Origin: Calvatia gigantea
Taxonomy: Eukaryota > Basidiomycota > Agaricomycetes > Agaricales > Lycoperdaceae
Reading direction: 5' to 3'
NCBI GenBank assembly: GCA_025093985.1
Contig: JACAAK010000014.1
Location: 1,612,001-1,676,000 of the forward strand
Length of the DNA: 64,000 bases
In this document: piece after piece, positions 48,391 through 60,837 of the stretch
Layout: the number at the start of each line of letters is the position of its first letter
Position numbering within the stretch: position 1 is the stretch's first letter
Made by a program: the position numbers and the translations under genes
Notes under the pieces: generated by a model
The model's input: the letters and a program-made list of their open reading frames with translations, nothing else
What the model was told of the DNA's origin: nothing
Database searches by the model: none

Positions 48391-50583
48391 TCATTTCCGT
48401 TTGGGTGAAATGACAGCCACAACGACCGAAATATCATCATTCTTCCCACCCGAGAACCTCTTCCCTACTTCTCGCGCACGACGCGCGAACGGTACCTCGT
48501 CAGACGGTGACGACGAACCCGATGAACGGCGTTCACTGACGCGTCGGGCGCGTGAGCAGAGCGCCTCCGAAAGCATCCCAGCCAACGTCTTCCGTTTCAG
48601 TGTCCCTTCCATCCCCTCTCCTACTGTCGATTCTGAAACAGGAGAAGCTTGCGGCCGAACGGTATCATCATCCACAGACGAATACCCCGAATCCTCCACC
48701 TCACTCTCGTTCCCATTCTCTTTCTCCGGTGTTGCTGTCGTCGACAAAAAGGTCTTCTTAAACCTAACCACTTCATCCAACACATCCTCATCCCACAAAT
48801 TATCACTCAACCCATCACTCGCCAAAATCAAAATATCATCCGCTTTCACAGGAATAGTAATAATAGTTGCGGAATTTCGTGGTGTAACACACGTCGAAGT
48901 CGACGGACCCAGTTGAACGGGGGTGTTAAACTGGAGCGAAAACAACGCAGTTAGTTTCCCAAATTAAACTTTATAAGATTAAAAGACAAAAATAACTGCC
49001 CACTTACATTCCACCACATTTCCTCCGACCTCCAAACGATATCTTCCCCTCTCACAAGCATACCCATACAGTCTCCAACGTGCGCAATTTTAATCACTGC
49101 GTCGTATTCGCCATCGTTCAGACACTCCTCCAGCTCACATTCCACAGCAGAAGTAGATGTGGCCGAAGCAGATGGAGTGGCGGTGGCGGTGGCTGTGGTA
49201 GCCGCAAGGGGAGTTTCAGCGGCCGTATTTAACTTCGTTGTCGTATGAGCGGTAGAATTAGACGAAGGCGTGGATGAGGTTGCTGTTGTGGCAGTGGTAG
49301 TCGAGGCGTGTGACTTGACGTGGTGGATGATCTAATACTGCGAGGAGAGCGGTAGAAGATCCCGCAAGCAGTGGTTTACCTTCCTGTGTTAATGTAGTTG
49401 GTGTAGCCGGTTCTGTGCGGGTAGGAGAAGCTGTAGACCGTTCCGGATTAGGCACAGCATATGCCTTGAGCGTCTTATCGTACGCTCGTTCGAGAATCTG
49501 TAGCACGTCGATACCCTCGCATAGTTCTTCCAATGAATCCTCGAGATCCTGCTCCAAGTCCTCTTGGTCGCTTTCTAGAGCCTGTAGATACTGATGGTTG
49601 TTCAGGGGGGATAGGACTACAATTGAATGCCTCATGCAGGGTCCATGAAGCTGGAAGTGAACCCGACATAGATGATTCTGACCATTTCCAGGCAGTAGAT
49701 GTGGGCGAAGGGCGACGGGGTTTCAAATTATGTGTAAAAGAGAATCGAGGCCGTGACGGTGGGAGCGGGCGAGATCCGGAGTAAGGGGATGCAGTACTTG
49801 GTATAGGTGTAGATGTTTTTGGAGGAGGGGCAGAAGAATCGGAACGAGGTGTGGATGCATCGTCGACTTCTGCTGAACAATAGTGCATAAGCCTACGAGC
49901 GAAAAGGGCAGAAGGCGTGGATGACGGCCGAGAATGAGATTTTGACCATCCTCCGACGCCATCTGCGACGCCCATAGCATTGTCTCGGATAAAATATGCA
50001 TCCTCGCCTACTTGAACCGCAAGACCTAAGGTCGTCTGATGAGTGGTCCTGGCCTGCACGTGTAATGGTGCCTTCTGGAAGACGAAGGCACAGCTCTACA
50101 GCGTTTAGGAATTCCATATGCGCCTACGTCGAGTTGATATTTGAGGCGCTGCCGTTTGGGCCGTGGGTGTGTATGGTGGTCCTGTGCAGGATGTTGGGCG
50201 GATTGGGCATGGGCATAGGAGGGCTGTGTGAGAGACGCGTAAGGGAAGAGAGCGTATTGGCCCTGGGGATTTGTGTTTGCAAGTGTCGGACCTGACGAGG
50301 ACTGGGGCTGGGTGAGTGCAAGGGAGAATGGGGGATGAGAGTAAGAATGGTGTTGCGAGTTTTGCGAGCCCTCGACTTCAGCTGGCTTAGCCTCGATGGA
50401 GAGTCTGCCGGATGAAAGGACTGGGCGAGACGGGGGTGGTGTCGGAGAGTCGAAAAGGGACAAGGACGCAGTATTTGAATAGAGTCTAGGCGACGATACG
50501 CTGTTTGAGCGTACCCTGGGTAGGACGGTGCAGAGACGTTTCTGTAAAGTCTTCATCGTCAACGACGGACGACGAGGGGACAT
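48391..50583 (-). CDS. PTC7: PTC7/PPTC7-type mitochondrial PP2C phosphatase
   Basis: Metal-dependent Ser/Thr phosphatase of the Ptc7 group, which in yeast acts in mitochondria and coenzyme Q synthesis. It starts MSPRRPSLTMKTLQKRLCTV at ATG 50583, a basic presequence. Then LKYQLDVGAYGIPKR, the metal-site block QVGEDAYFIRDNAMGVADGV followed by GGW, LLAGSSTALLAVL, IKIAHVGDCMGMLVRGEDIV, and after an intron at about 49005-48930 FNTPVQLGP and DDILILASDGLSDNLWDEDV. It ends FSGGKNDDISVVVAVISPKR with TAG at 48391. Long Ser/Pro/Thr and Thr/Ala-rich loops interrupt the fold. Frame changes near 50080, 49650 and 49300 can each be explained by in-phase introns of about 37-56 nt. Confidence 0.78.
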
Positions 50584-50884
50584 GCAAGTTTCCTGCTAAA
50601 TCTCCCTTTCCCGCGCTTTCCCCGGTCTACCCCGCTTCCCTGTCCACGTGATCCATCTAATCGAATCAAATCACATTGCTATTACGTTGACTGTGACAAT
50701 GAAAGACTCACATCTGCGACCTTTTCCGATGTCGGAGCAATCCATTATCATTATCACGGGGAAAACGCAAATATTCCTCATACATCATGTATCATAACTG
50801 GCAGGTGACCGACATCCACGAATATTCCCTTTTTTTTGTAGCTCGAAATCGGTTATAGAACGGGCTAATCGGATCAAGAGTGTG

Positions 50885-51700
50885 TCCAACGAGTGCTTGT
50901 CATACGAGAAACAGCTCACTCGCCAGAGCCCCGGGAGCGGAACCTTCCTCCAAGAGCTTGCGGTTTCCTGACTGGTCGTAATCGGCTTTCTTTGCGCATA
51001 ACAGAGGATGCCAGATCAGGCGGACCTAAGCGCAGTGATACACCAATTGTGCCAGTCATGTCTTTTGCTTTCTCCAATATAATGGCCAATATATTTCTCG
51101 GTTTTTCTAGAAGCAGCCCAAAGGATCTTTTGCAACCTTGAGTCATCCATCACATTTTCGCAGTCCGCGATCACAGATGAGAGACTCGTTCAATTCAAGT
51201 TCACAACAAAGTTATCAGAGTGCAGAGCCGTCCGCGCTGTCGGACTGTTACTAGTGGGTTCGCTTACAATGGAAATGCAGATTCTCATATGCATAGAAGC
51301 CTGACGTTGCCGCTCCTCCCCCTCCTTTATCTTCACCGTAGCAGCTTCCTATACTTAATGGCCCCAAATTGTGGAAAACCTAGATCCTTATGCGGGTTCT
51401 TACGAAAGGAAATAACTGGTGCTCAATCGCCCTCCAATCAGGGCATTGTTCTATTTCTGTGGTCGAAAGCACAGAGGAGATCACCAGTTGGAAAACAATT
51501 GGTCAAACCAGTCATGCCTACCCAACCGCGCATGGCGCCCGAACACATCGCAAGCTGATGCTGCGATAAACAGGCCTCTCCCACACATACCCCATGCGGT
51601 ACCAACCAACAACAGGTCTCATCACGCATCCGTACCCGAGTCAAGTGAGTCAAGTGTGGAAATGATGTCTGTCCACAGGAGTATTTAATCCCACTAGGGT
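50885..51700. repeat. Duplicated DNA upstream of Argonaute copy 1
   Basis: Shares blocks in order with 55860-56690, for example TTCCTGACTGGTCG, the stretch around CACAGATGAGAGACTCGTTCAA, and GCGCC...GAAACACATCGCAAGCTG against its counterpart near 56515. Both lie just before an Argonaute gene, so the duplicated unit included the promoter. Confidence 0.65.
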
Positions 51701-51798
51701 GTTATACGTAACGAACACGTCTTTCTACCTACCACCACACACTTCTTTAACACGAGAACGCTTGAACATCAGTCCATCTAACACCTTTGCATTAACCC

Positions 51799-54700
51799 AT
51801 GAGTCACAGAGGACAAGGTCAACAGAGAGGCGGAGCTCCTCGAGGAGGCGGACCATCCCGAGGTGGTCCCCCTGGTCAAGGAGGAAACCGCGGTGGGTAT
51901 GGTGGAGGAAGTTCTGACGCAGGAAGTAGTCGCGGCCGCGGATTTGGCGGCCAACGTGGCGGAGGAGGAGGGTATGGCAGAGGTGGTCCAATAGGCCCAA
52001 TCATCTTCCAAGAGAACGTACCTGCCAAGGTCCCGAATCATCTCTCAGAACAAAACCTCAGCTCTCTCGTTTCCACGTTTGCATCTCTTCGCGTCACTAG
52101 CACTCGTGGTTCAGCTCGGGCACCCGCAGATGCTGTCCCCGAAAGGCCCCTCCGGCCTGGGCTATGGCGCTCAAGGAACACCCATCACACTTCGTGCCAA
52201 TTTCTTCGCAGTCAAGATTACAAAGGGCCAACAATTCTTCGACTACGTTGTCTCCATCTCAGGCCCAAAAGCTGACAAGGAAGGAATCAAGATTCGCGTA
52301 TTTGAGCTCTTGGATGCTACACCCCTCCTACCGGCTCTACTTACCCCATACTGCACACGATAGGGCTCAAAGAATCGTTTCAGGGCAAGCAATTACCGCA
52401 GCCCTTGAGCAGTCAAGATCAAATATTACTGACGAAACTCAGAAAGGGCCCGTCCAACGATGCGCCTGAGTATACCGTCGTGATACGCTTGGAGCGGGTG
52501 TTGGACGCGTCAGAATTGAACCGGTATTGATTCTCTTCTAATCTGATCATATCAGTTTCTTATATGATGGGATAGGTATCAAGACGGTATAGCCGAGGCT
52601 AGGAACTACGACCTCGGACCCATAAGTTCCGCCTTAAACTTGATTACACAAATCCACGCATTCAAGAATGGAACACGCGTCGGGCGAACATTTCCAAAGT
52701 ATTTTTTCGACGAACCTACCGAACCTGTCTCGCTCAGTTCAAACCTCGAGGCATGGCAAGGTTTTGCCATGTCCGTTCGGCCAGTGTTCAAACAACTTAT
52801 GATCAATGTGTGCGTATCTGTACCCTCACCAATGAGATCTCTTAAGGTCAATCTTTTTTCTTTAGAAACGTCTGCATGTCGGCATTCGTCTCCCCGGGAC
52901 TTCTCTCAGACATCCTATTCGAGTTCAACAGGCGTTCACGCGGCGCCATGCCCACACTCCCGGACAAAATGGTCAAAAGCATCAAAGTTCGAACTAATCA
53001 CCTGGGCCACAAGAAAAAGCTCTTCCAAATCATGCCCACATCCGCCCGCAACACGTTCTTCGAGAAAGACAAGAAGAAAATCACCGTCGAAAATTATTTC
53101 AAAACCAGTGCGTATATATTTTTCTCGTGGCCCTCCCATTCCTTCCCTCACACACTAACTTCTCACTCTCCCTCACGTTAGCATACAACATCGTCCTCAA
53201 ACATCCCACAGATCTCCCCGTTGTCAACCTCGGCACCAAACAAAAGCCCATCCTCGTCCCCGCCGAACTATGCACCGTCGAACCAGGCAACGCCTTCCGC
53301 GGCCGCCTCTCCGACACCGAAACAGCCTCCATGATCAAATACGCATGCAACCGTCCCAGAGACAACGCCGAATCCATCGTCAACATCGGCTTCCCCTCTC
53401 TCGGTCTCGTACCCGCCGCCGATCCTCTCGCCGGGTTCGGTATCACCATCGATAAAGAAATGGCCGCCATCCCCGGTCGGGAACTCCCCGCGCCTGGATT
53501 AAATTACAAAGCCGGCAATGCACGCGTTGCGAATGGTTCTTGGAACATTCTTGACGTGAAGTTCCACAAAGGCGCCAAGGTGCCTTCGTGGTGTGTCCTT
53601 GTGGTACGGGATGGAAGGAACACTTTCAACGGACCGACGGATCCATCGCTGACTGGGCTTATTGATGGATTCGCTAAAAAGTTGAGAAGGAGCGGGATGG
53701 CAATTCCAGACGGACTGCCACCGATCAGACCTATTGCACTGCTTCACCCCAGCCAGGATGACGGTATGCGCAATCAGAGCGTGCAACTTATTAGGAACAC
53801 CCTCAAGGCTGCCGGGAAACCTGGTTTCATTTTGATTCTATTGGAGAACAGGGATAATTACATTTATCCTGCGATCAAAGTGAGAAACCGACGCTAGATA
53901 CAAGTAGGCATGTAACTGATGGTATGGTCAGAAAATCGGCGATATGGAGCTAGGCATGCACACCCTCTGCATGCAACTTGGCAAGGCTTTAGGAGATCCA
54001 AGGAAGCAGGATCAATACTTCTCAAATGTCGCTTTGAAACTCAACACCAAACTCGGCGGGGTCAATCACCAGGTACGCGCAATTAATTGCTTGCGCCCGG
54101 TCAGCGTAAATTCACTTGGTATGTAGTTAGACGAACGGGCGATGAAGTGGCTCAGGAAGAAACCCACTATGATGGTCGGAATCGACGTCACACACGCCGG
54201 ACCAAATAGTCGCATTGGAACACCGTCTATAGCGGCTGTGGTGGCAAACACGGATGACACATTCGCGCAGTTCCCGGCTAGTATGAAGATCCAAGCAGTC
54301 GACTGGAATAAAGAATCCAAAGAGGTGAGTTCATGTCAAAAAAAGCTACTCCAAGTTATGAGTTGACCGCATTTGCGCTTTAGATGGTCGATGAGTTGAG
54401 AGATATGATGGTCGAGCGACTTTTGGTTTACGAGAAGAAGAGCGGCAAGTTGCCGCAGAGGGTGTTCATCTTCAGAGATGGTGTTTCTGAGGTACGTGCG
54501 CCGCACGCGTGAAATCCCTCCGCCCACTGAGGCCTTGACTAGGGACAATTTGATATCACATTGAGAGAGGAGCTCCCTCGGGTCTTGGACGCATTTAAGA
54601 AGATGGAAACGCAGAAAAGGCGGAAGTACAGGCCTCAGCTCTCCATCGTCATTTGCGGGTAAGTAACTCTTTGTTTGAATACTCCAGATTCTCAAATTAC

Positions 54701-55307
54701 ATGGCAGCAAACGCCATCACGCAAGATTCTTTCCGACGAATTCTCAGTTCGCAGACAAGAACGGTAACACCAGACCTGGCACCATCGTTGACAAAGGTGT
54801 CACAGCAGTGTAAGCTTCCCGTCCCTCTTCTCCTTTGCCAATCAACCAATCATTACCAACCAGATTCGATTTCGACTTTTATCTTCAAGCACACGCCGGT
54901 CTCCAAGGCACCGTTAAAGCCACGCACTATACCGTCATCTACGACGAAAATGCTTTCGAAGCCGACGAGATCCAGCAAGGCACCCACGATTTTAGCTACC
55001 TCTACGCCCGAGCCACCAAAGCGGTCAGCCTCGTGCCGCCAGCATATTATGCGGACTTGGCCTGTGAGAGGGGACGATGCTATCTCAACGAGTTCTTAGT
55101 TGGGGAAGGCGAAATGGCAAGTAGCGTTGCGGGTGGGGGAAGGAGAAGGACCAAAGAGGAACAGAAGATTGCTAATTTTGAGGAAGCGAAGAGGGTCTGG
55201 GGAGAGGGGGTGAGTTTTCCTCATTGGCTGCTTTGAAATTTTAGGTTGCTGACACTGGTTGGTGTTAGTTGCACATGAACGTGAAGGATAGCATGTTTTA
55301 TATCTGA
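51799..55307 (+). CDS. Argonaute protein, copy 1 (N-terminal frame disturbed)
   Basis: RNA-silencing effector. Starts MSHRGQGQQRGGAPRGGGPS at ATG 51799 with an RGG-rich tail. Then ArgoN (VPNHLSEQNLSSLVSTFASL, TPITLRANFFAVKITKGQQF), a PAZ/linker region (KKLFQIMPTSARNTFFEKD, LVPAELCTVEPGNAFRGRL), MID (FILILLENRDNYIYPAIK, SNVALKLNTKLGGVNHQ) and PIWI. Catalytic residues: Asp in GIDVTHAGPNS, Glu in KEMVDELRDM, Asp in FIFRDGVSEGQF, and Asp in VPPAYYADLACERG, a DEDD set. It ends KDSMFYI at TGA 55305. Three single extra bases near 52165, 52325 and 52385 break and then restore the frame between ArgoN and the linker. An alternative is a 90-nt intron ending at 52382, which would remove conserved residues. 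Confidence 0.85.
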
Positions 55308-56936
55308 TCATGTGTTGCTTGAATCTTTGCTACATCTTCTCCGTGCATTATCTGACTGAATGCTGTAATAATAATTGCCGAACAATGGATTTCCCTCAGC
55401 TTAGGGTACATACGTGATCACTTTGCTAAGGGCCTGTTTGGCCACAGAATCTTGTGCCAGCTTCTGGCATCTCCCATAACCCAAATGAGGGGAAACTTCG
55501 TGCATCCAAGGGCTGTTGATGGTGCTCAGATCGAGGTTTCGGTATACTTCAGGAAAATCAACTTAAGCATCTAAAGAGTATCTTCTAAATAATTTGACTT
55601 AGGATGGGTCAGAAGGTCCTAATTCAGTAAGTTCAAATAAGTCAAAAGAAATCCTGAAGGGCCCTGACCAGGATGAGGCCAGTTGATGCCGTGATATTTG
55701 CTTCAGTAGGACTTCGACACCCACTTCATTACACTTCCACGAAGTTGTGTCGCTTCAGTTTGCTTCAGTTCCGATTCAGTTCACTCCGCGGCGAACGAGA
55801 TCCCTCTGATGTCTCGGGATACTAATGGGGATGCCCTGCTCAAAGGGGTTCAATTACGCGCTGCTACCACCTTGAATTGGAGCTCAGCCCAGCTCATCTC
55901 AGCTCCCGGTAACATTACTCTCAGCTTACTTGTCGAGGCGCCAAAAGCACCTATCTTCTCCAAGATCTCGCGACTTCCTGACTGGTCGCCATCAGCATTC
56001 TCCTCGCGCATAGCGGGAAGCTGCTTGAATCGGGCCGACCTTGGCACAGTAACTACATCAATTACGCAGGACAGGCTTTTGGTTTTCTCCTATATGATGA
56101 CCAAAACCTTCTCGGTTTTTCTAAAAAGAAGTCCATGGGATCCTTGACAATCTCCGGCTATACATCAACTTTTCGCAATCACAGATGGGGGCTCGTTCAA
56201 TTAAAATACACAGCAAAGTTACCAGAACGCAGGTTGTTCCACGCCGGCTTACCTTCGAGTAATACAAATGTTCATGAGGGAAATGCCTGGAGGCCTGACG
56301 TTGTCGTTCCCCCTGCCCTTTCACCATTACTGTAATAAATTCCTTTATTAATGACCCTAGTCGTGGAATCTCAATCCTTACGTGGGTCAATTGTGAAAGG
56401 AAATAGCCGAGGCGCAACCCCCCACCCCATCCTAGGCATTGTTCCACATCTGTGATCGAAGCACAAGGTTCATCAGGCCAAGTACAGGTGAGTCCTACCT
56501 GCCCAACTGCGTAGGCGCCTGAAGAAGCTGCAAGCTAGTTCTGCGACAAACAAGCCTCTCTCTCTCCCGCATGTATCCCATGGGGTACCAGATTAACAGG
56601 TCTCATCACCCACCCATACCCGGGCCAGGTATAAAAGTGGTTTTCTATCCGAGGGTTTTTTAAGCCATAGGAGGACCACCACATACTTCAAGACGGACGC
56701 TTGAACATGATTGCGATTGTATTGCTGATTGCCATGATGGTATGTTCAGTGATAGTGCTAAGGAATTTTGGCAAAGGACAAGAGGACGCAGGTAAGTATT
56801 CTAGGACCTTGCTTCTTGGCCTGTTCTGATATTGACGCGGTTTGAGTTTGTAGTTACAAAGAAGCAGCATCCCCGACTAGGTTCAACAGAACAGTGGTCG
56901 TGCAGCCGGCACAACAGCCAAATTGCATGAGCATAG
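55308..56936. other. Spacer between the Argonaute copies, including duplicated upstream DNA
   Basis: 55860-56690 repeats the upstream DNA of copy 1. The part before it (55430-55860) has no counterpart before copy 1 that I can see and includes CTTCAGT repeats at 55700-55770. Between 56690 and 56936 the DNA replaces the start of copy 1, so the second copy lacks the original ATG and RGG tail. Confidence 0.55.
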
Positions 56937-59900
56937 CGAGCTCTGACGCAGGAAGCAGTCGCGGCCGTGGATCTGGTGGCAGAGGCGGAGAAGGAGGAGG
57001 AGGATATGGCAGAGGTGGTCCAATAGACCCAACCATCTTCCAAGAGAACGTACCAGCCAAGGTCCCGAATCATCTCTCAGAACAAAACCACAGCTCTTTC
57101 ATTTCTACATTTGCATCTCTTCGTGCCACACCTGCAGGCCTTGTCCCCGAAAGGCCCCTCCGGCCTGGCTATGGCACTCAGGGAACACCCATCACACTCC
57201 GTGCCAATTTCTTCCCAGTCAAAATCGCGAAGGGCCAACTATTACGATGAAACTCAGAGAGGCCCGTCCAACGATGCGCCTGACTATACTGTCGCGATAT
57301 GTTTGGAGCGGGTGTTGGATGCCTCAGAGTTGAACCGGTATTGGACCTCTTCTGTCTAATCATATCGGTTTCTTATGCGATACGATAGATATCAAGACGG
57401 TTTAGCCGAAGCAGGAACTATGACCTCAGACCTATAATTTCTGCCTTGAACTTGATCACACGGTTTCATACATTCAAGAACCGCAACACGAGCGTGCGAA
57501 GGTTTTCGAACTATTTTTCGAACCTGTTTCACTCGGCCCAAACCTCGAAGCACGGCGAGGCTTCGCAATGTCCGTTCGACCAGTGTTCAAACAGTTAATA
57601 ATCAGTGTGTGCATATCTTTATCCTCCCCAATAAGATCTCTTGAAGTTAATCTCTTTTTTAGGAACGTCTGCACATTGCCATTTGTCTCTCCATGACTTC
57701 TTATAAATATCCTGTTCAAGTTCAAACGGCGTTCGCACGGCGCTATGCCCACACCCCCAGACAACATCGTCAAAAGCATCAAAGTCCGGACCAAGCACTT
57801 AAATCACAAGAAAAAGCTTCTCTAGATCATGCCAGCATCCGCCCGCAACACGTTCTTTGAGAAAGACAAGAAAATCACCGTCGAACAATATTTCAAAATT
57901 AGTACGTATATATTTTTACCCGTCGCCTTCCCATTCTTTCCCTCACAAACAAACTTCTCATTCTCCTTCGCACCAGCATACAACATCACCCTTCAATACC
58001 CAACAGATCTCCCCGTTATCAAGCTCGGCACCAATAAAGAGGCCACTCTCGTCCCCGCCGAGTTGTGCATCGTCGAACCGGGCAATCCTTATCGTGGCCG
58101 TCTCCCTCCCACAGAGATGGTCTTCATGAGCAGATGCGCATGTGATCGTCCCAGAGATAATGCCGAATCCATCGTCAACATCGGCTTCCCCTCTCTTGGG
58201 CTCTCGCCGGCCGTCGATCCTCTTGCGGGGTTTGGTATCACCATTGATAAAGAGATGGCTGTCATCCCTGGTCGAGAACTACCCCCGCCTGGATTAAACT
58301 ACAAAGCCGGCATTCCGCGTGTTGCAAATGGTTTTTGGAACGTTCTGGGCGTCAAGTTTTATAAGGGCGCCAAGGTGCCTTCGTGGTGTGTCCTTGTGAT
58401 AAGGGATGGGGGGACACTTTCAGTGGGCCAACGGATCCACTGCCGACTGGGCTGATTTATGGGTTTGCTAACAAGTTGAGGAAGAGCGGGATGGCAGTCC
58501 CAGATAGACAGCCACCGATCAGAGCCATTAATCTGTTTTCTCCAAGTCAGGATGATGGTGTGCGCAGTCGGAGCGTGGGGGTTATTAGGAAGGTGCTAAA
58601 GGCCCCTAAGAAACCTGAGTTTATCTTGATTCTGCTGGAGAACCGGGATAATTATATTTATCCCGTGATCAAGGTGGGCTACGGATGCGGATAAAGGTAA
58701 GGATATAATAAATGATGTCTTCAGAAAATCGGCGGTATGGAGTTGGGCACATATACGCTCTGTATGCAACTTGACAAGCCTTTAGAACGTCTAAAGAAGC
58801 AGTATCAGTATTTCTCAAATGTCGCATTGAAACTCAATGCCAAGCTCGGCGGGGTCAATCATCAGGTAAGCGCTGTCGCCGCTCACGCTCGACCGGCACA
58901 AATTCACTTGGTGATGAATTAGACGAACGGGCGATGGAATGACTCAGGAAGAAACCCACCAAGATGCATGATGGTCGGAATCGACGTCACCCATACTGGA
59001 CCAAATAGCCGCATTGGGACGCCATCTATAGCTGCTGTAGTGGCAAACACAGACGACACTTTCGTACAGTTCCCGGCGAGTATGAGGATCCAAGCTGTTG
59101 ATCCGAGTAAAGAATTCAAAGAGGTGAGTTTATGTCAGAAAAGCTACTTCAAATTGTGGGTTGACCGCATTTGTGCTTTAGATGGTCGATGAGCTGAGGG
59201 ACATGATGATTGAGCGGCTTCTGGTTTACGAGAGGAAGGCTGGCAAGCTGCCGCAGCGAGTGTTCATCTTTAGGGACGGCATTTCTGAGGTACGTGCGCT
59301 GCACTGCACTGATGGGTCTGTTGGGTGAATTTTGTATGGCTAGGGACAAATCGACATCACCCTGAGAGAGGAGCTCCTTCGGGTCTTGGACGCATTTCAA
59401 GAAGATGGAGACGCGGAAGAAGCAGAAACATAGGCCTCAGCTCTCTGTAAGAAACACTAAGTCTCAGTCACTCGTTATACGCACGAGAACTGAGGGACTA
59501 ACTACTACGAAGCTGTTGTATTTAAGCATAAGAGAGAAAGGGTCGCATGCCTAGTAAAGAGATGTTTTCGTATGTCTAAAACCACGCGGCGTGTCCACCA
59601 AGACACGCCGCCCATTGTCCTTCCATCCCCTCATTGATCCGTTGTCCTCACGTCCACCCGTTGTGGGTCCGCTTTCGGCATCGGACCGCGTTTGTAAATC
59701 CAACACCCTCCATTATTATTTGCAGGTAATAATTCACTGCGCCAATGAGTTGATGTGACACTCATCATATCAGCATCATATTAGTTGCAAAAAGTGTATC
59801 CTTCAATACGACACAGTTTGCACTTTTTGAAATCAATATGATTTTGATATAACTTGTGTCACATCGACTCGTTGGCGCAGTGAATTTCTGTGCCTCGAGA

Positions 59901-60510
59901 ACTCAGAAATTTCATTTCTCACACTGCAAATCAGAAAGCGCCACCACGCACAAAGTTCTTTGCGACGGATTTGCAGTACGCAGATATGGACGGTAACACC
60001 AGACCTGGCACCGTTGTCGATAAAGGTGTAACAGCAGTGTAAGTTCTCCGCCCTCCCCGCTTTTACTAATCAACCGATCATTGTGTTGTTTTCCAACCAG
60101 ATTCGACCTCGACTTCTATCTCCAAGCACACGCCGGTCGCCAAGGAGCCACGCACTACACCGTCGTGTACGACGAAAACGCTTTCGAAGCCGACGAGATC
60201 CAAGGGGGAATCCACGATTTTTGTTACCTCTATGCCTGGACCACCCTGCGGTCAATCCCATCCCGGCAGTATTTTACGCGGGCTTGGCTTGTGCGAGGGC
60301 ACGATGCTATCTAAACGAGTCTTTCGCTGGGGAAGGTGGAGCGGGAAGTAGTGTTGCGAGTGAGGGAAGATGGGGGACCACCGAGGAGCAAAAGATTGCT
60401 AATTTTGAGCAAGCGAAGAGGGTGAGTTTCCTTGTAGCCTCTCTAAATCCCGGTTGCTGACGCTGATGTTAGTTGCACTTAAATATGAGGGATAGCATGT
60501 TTTATATTTA
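56937..60510 (+). pseudogene. Argonaute copy 2, pseudogene
   Basis: Tandem copy of the 51.8-55.3 kb gene. It starts inside the Gly-rich N-terminus (SSDAGSSRGRGSGG) and lacks the start codon region. About 200 bp between ArgoN and the linker are deleted near 57240. A TAG replaces the codon after KKKLL near 57823. The MID region loses a base near 58412 (frame change before the TGA at about 58455). An extra base near 59399 shifts PIWI just after LRVLDAF. Then about 580 bp of other DNA including a MITE split the gene before the C-terminal exons at 59940-60510. The motifs GIDVTHTGPNS and FIFRDGISE survive; the AYYAD block is lost (SRQYFTRAW). Confidence 0.9.
59731..59886. mobile_element. MITE-like element in Argonaute copy 2
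   Basis: 156 bp with terminal inverted repeats AATTCACTGCGCCAA and TTGGCGCAGTGAATT; the match continues inward to GATGTGACAC / GTGTCACATC with two or three mismatches (about 30 bp). The centre is also self-complementary around GCAAAAAGTGT / GCACTTTTTG, so the whole element can fold back. No open frame. It lies in a non-coding insert between PIWI exons. Confidence 0.8.
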
Positions 60511-60837
60511 ATCGTGTGATGCTTGAATATTGAATCTTCGCTACATCTTCTCCATGCATTATCTAACTGTATGCTGTAATATTAATTGTTGAGCGTTGGA
60601 CGTTGAATATTGAGCGCAAATATTGAGCAATGGATTTGTGCTTCCTCAAGGTAACGTGATCACATGATGCCAGACTCACAAGCGCCATGAGCGCTTTTGT
60701 TCACTGACCAGTGACCACCCACCAATCTCTCCTATTGTTAGCGCTGAAGTACTTGTGAGTTGCCCCAGAACTAACCCACTCTCTCCGTTTCCACGGCCTC
60801 AATATTCAATATTCAGTCCTAGCCTACGAACATAACC

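Noticed and set aside
49290..50110. Frame changes in the PTC7 gene taken at first as frameshifts
   Set aside because: In each case a GT...AG pair of about 37-56 nt in matching phase removes the break, so introns are the simpler reading.
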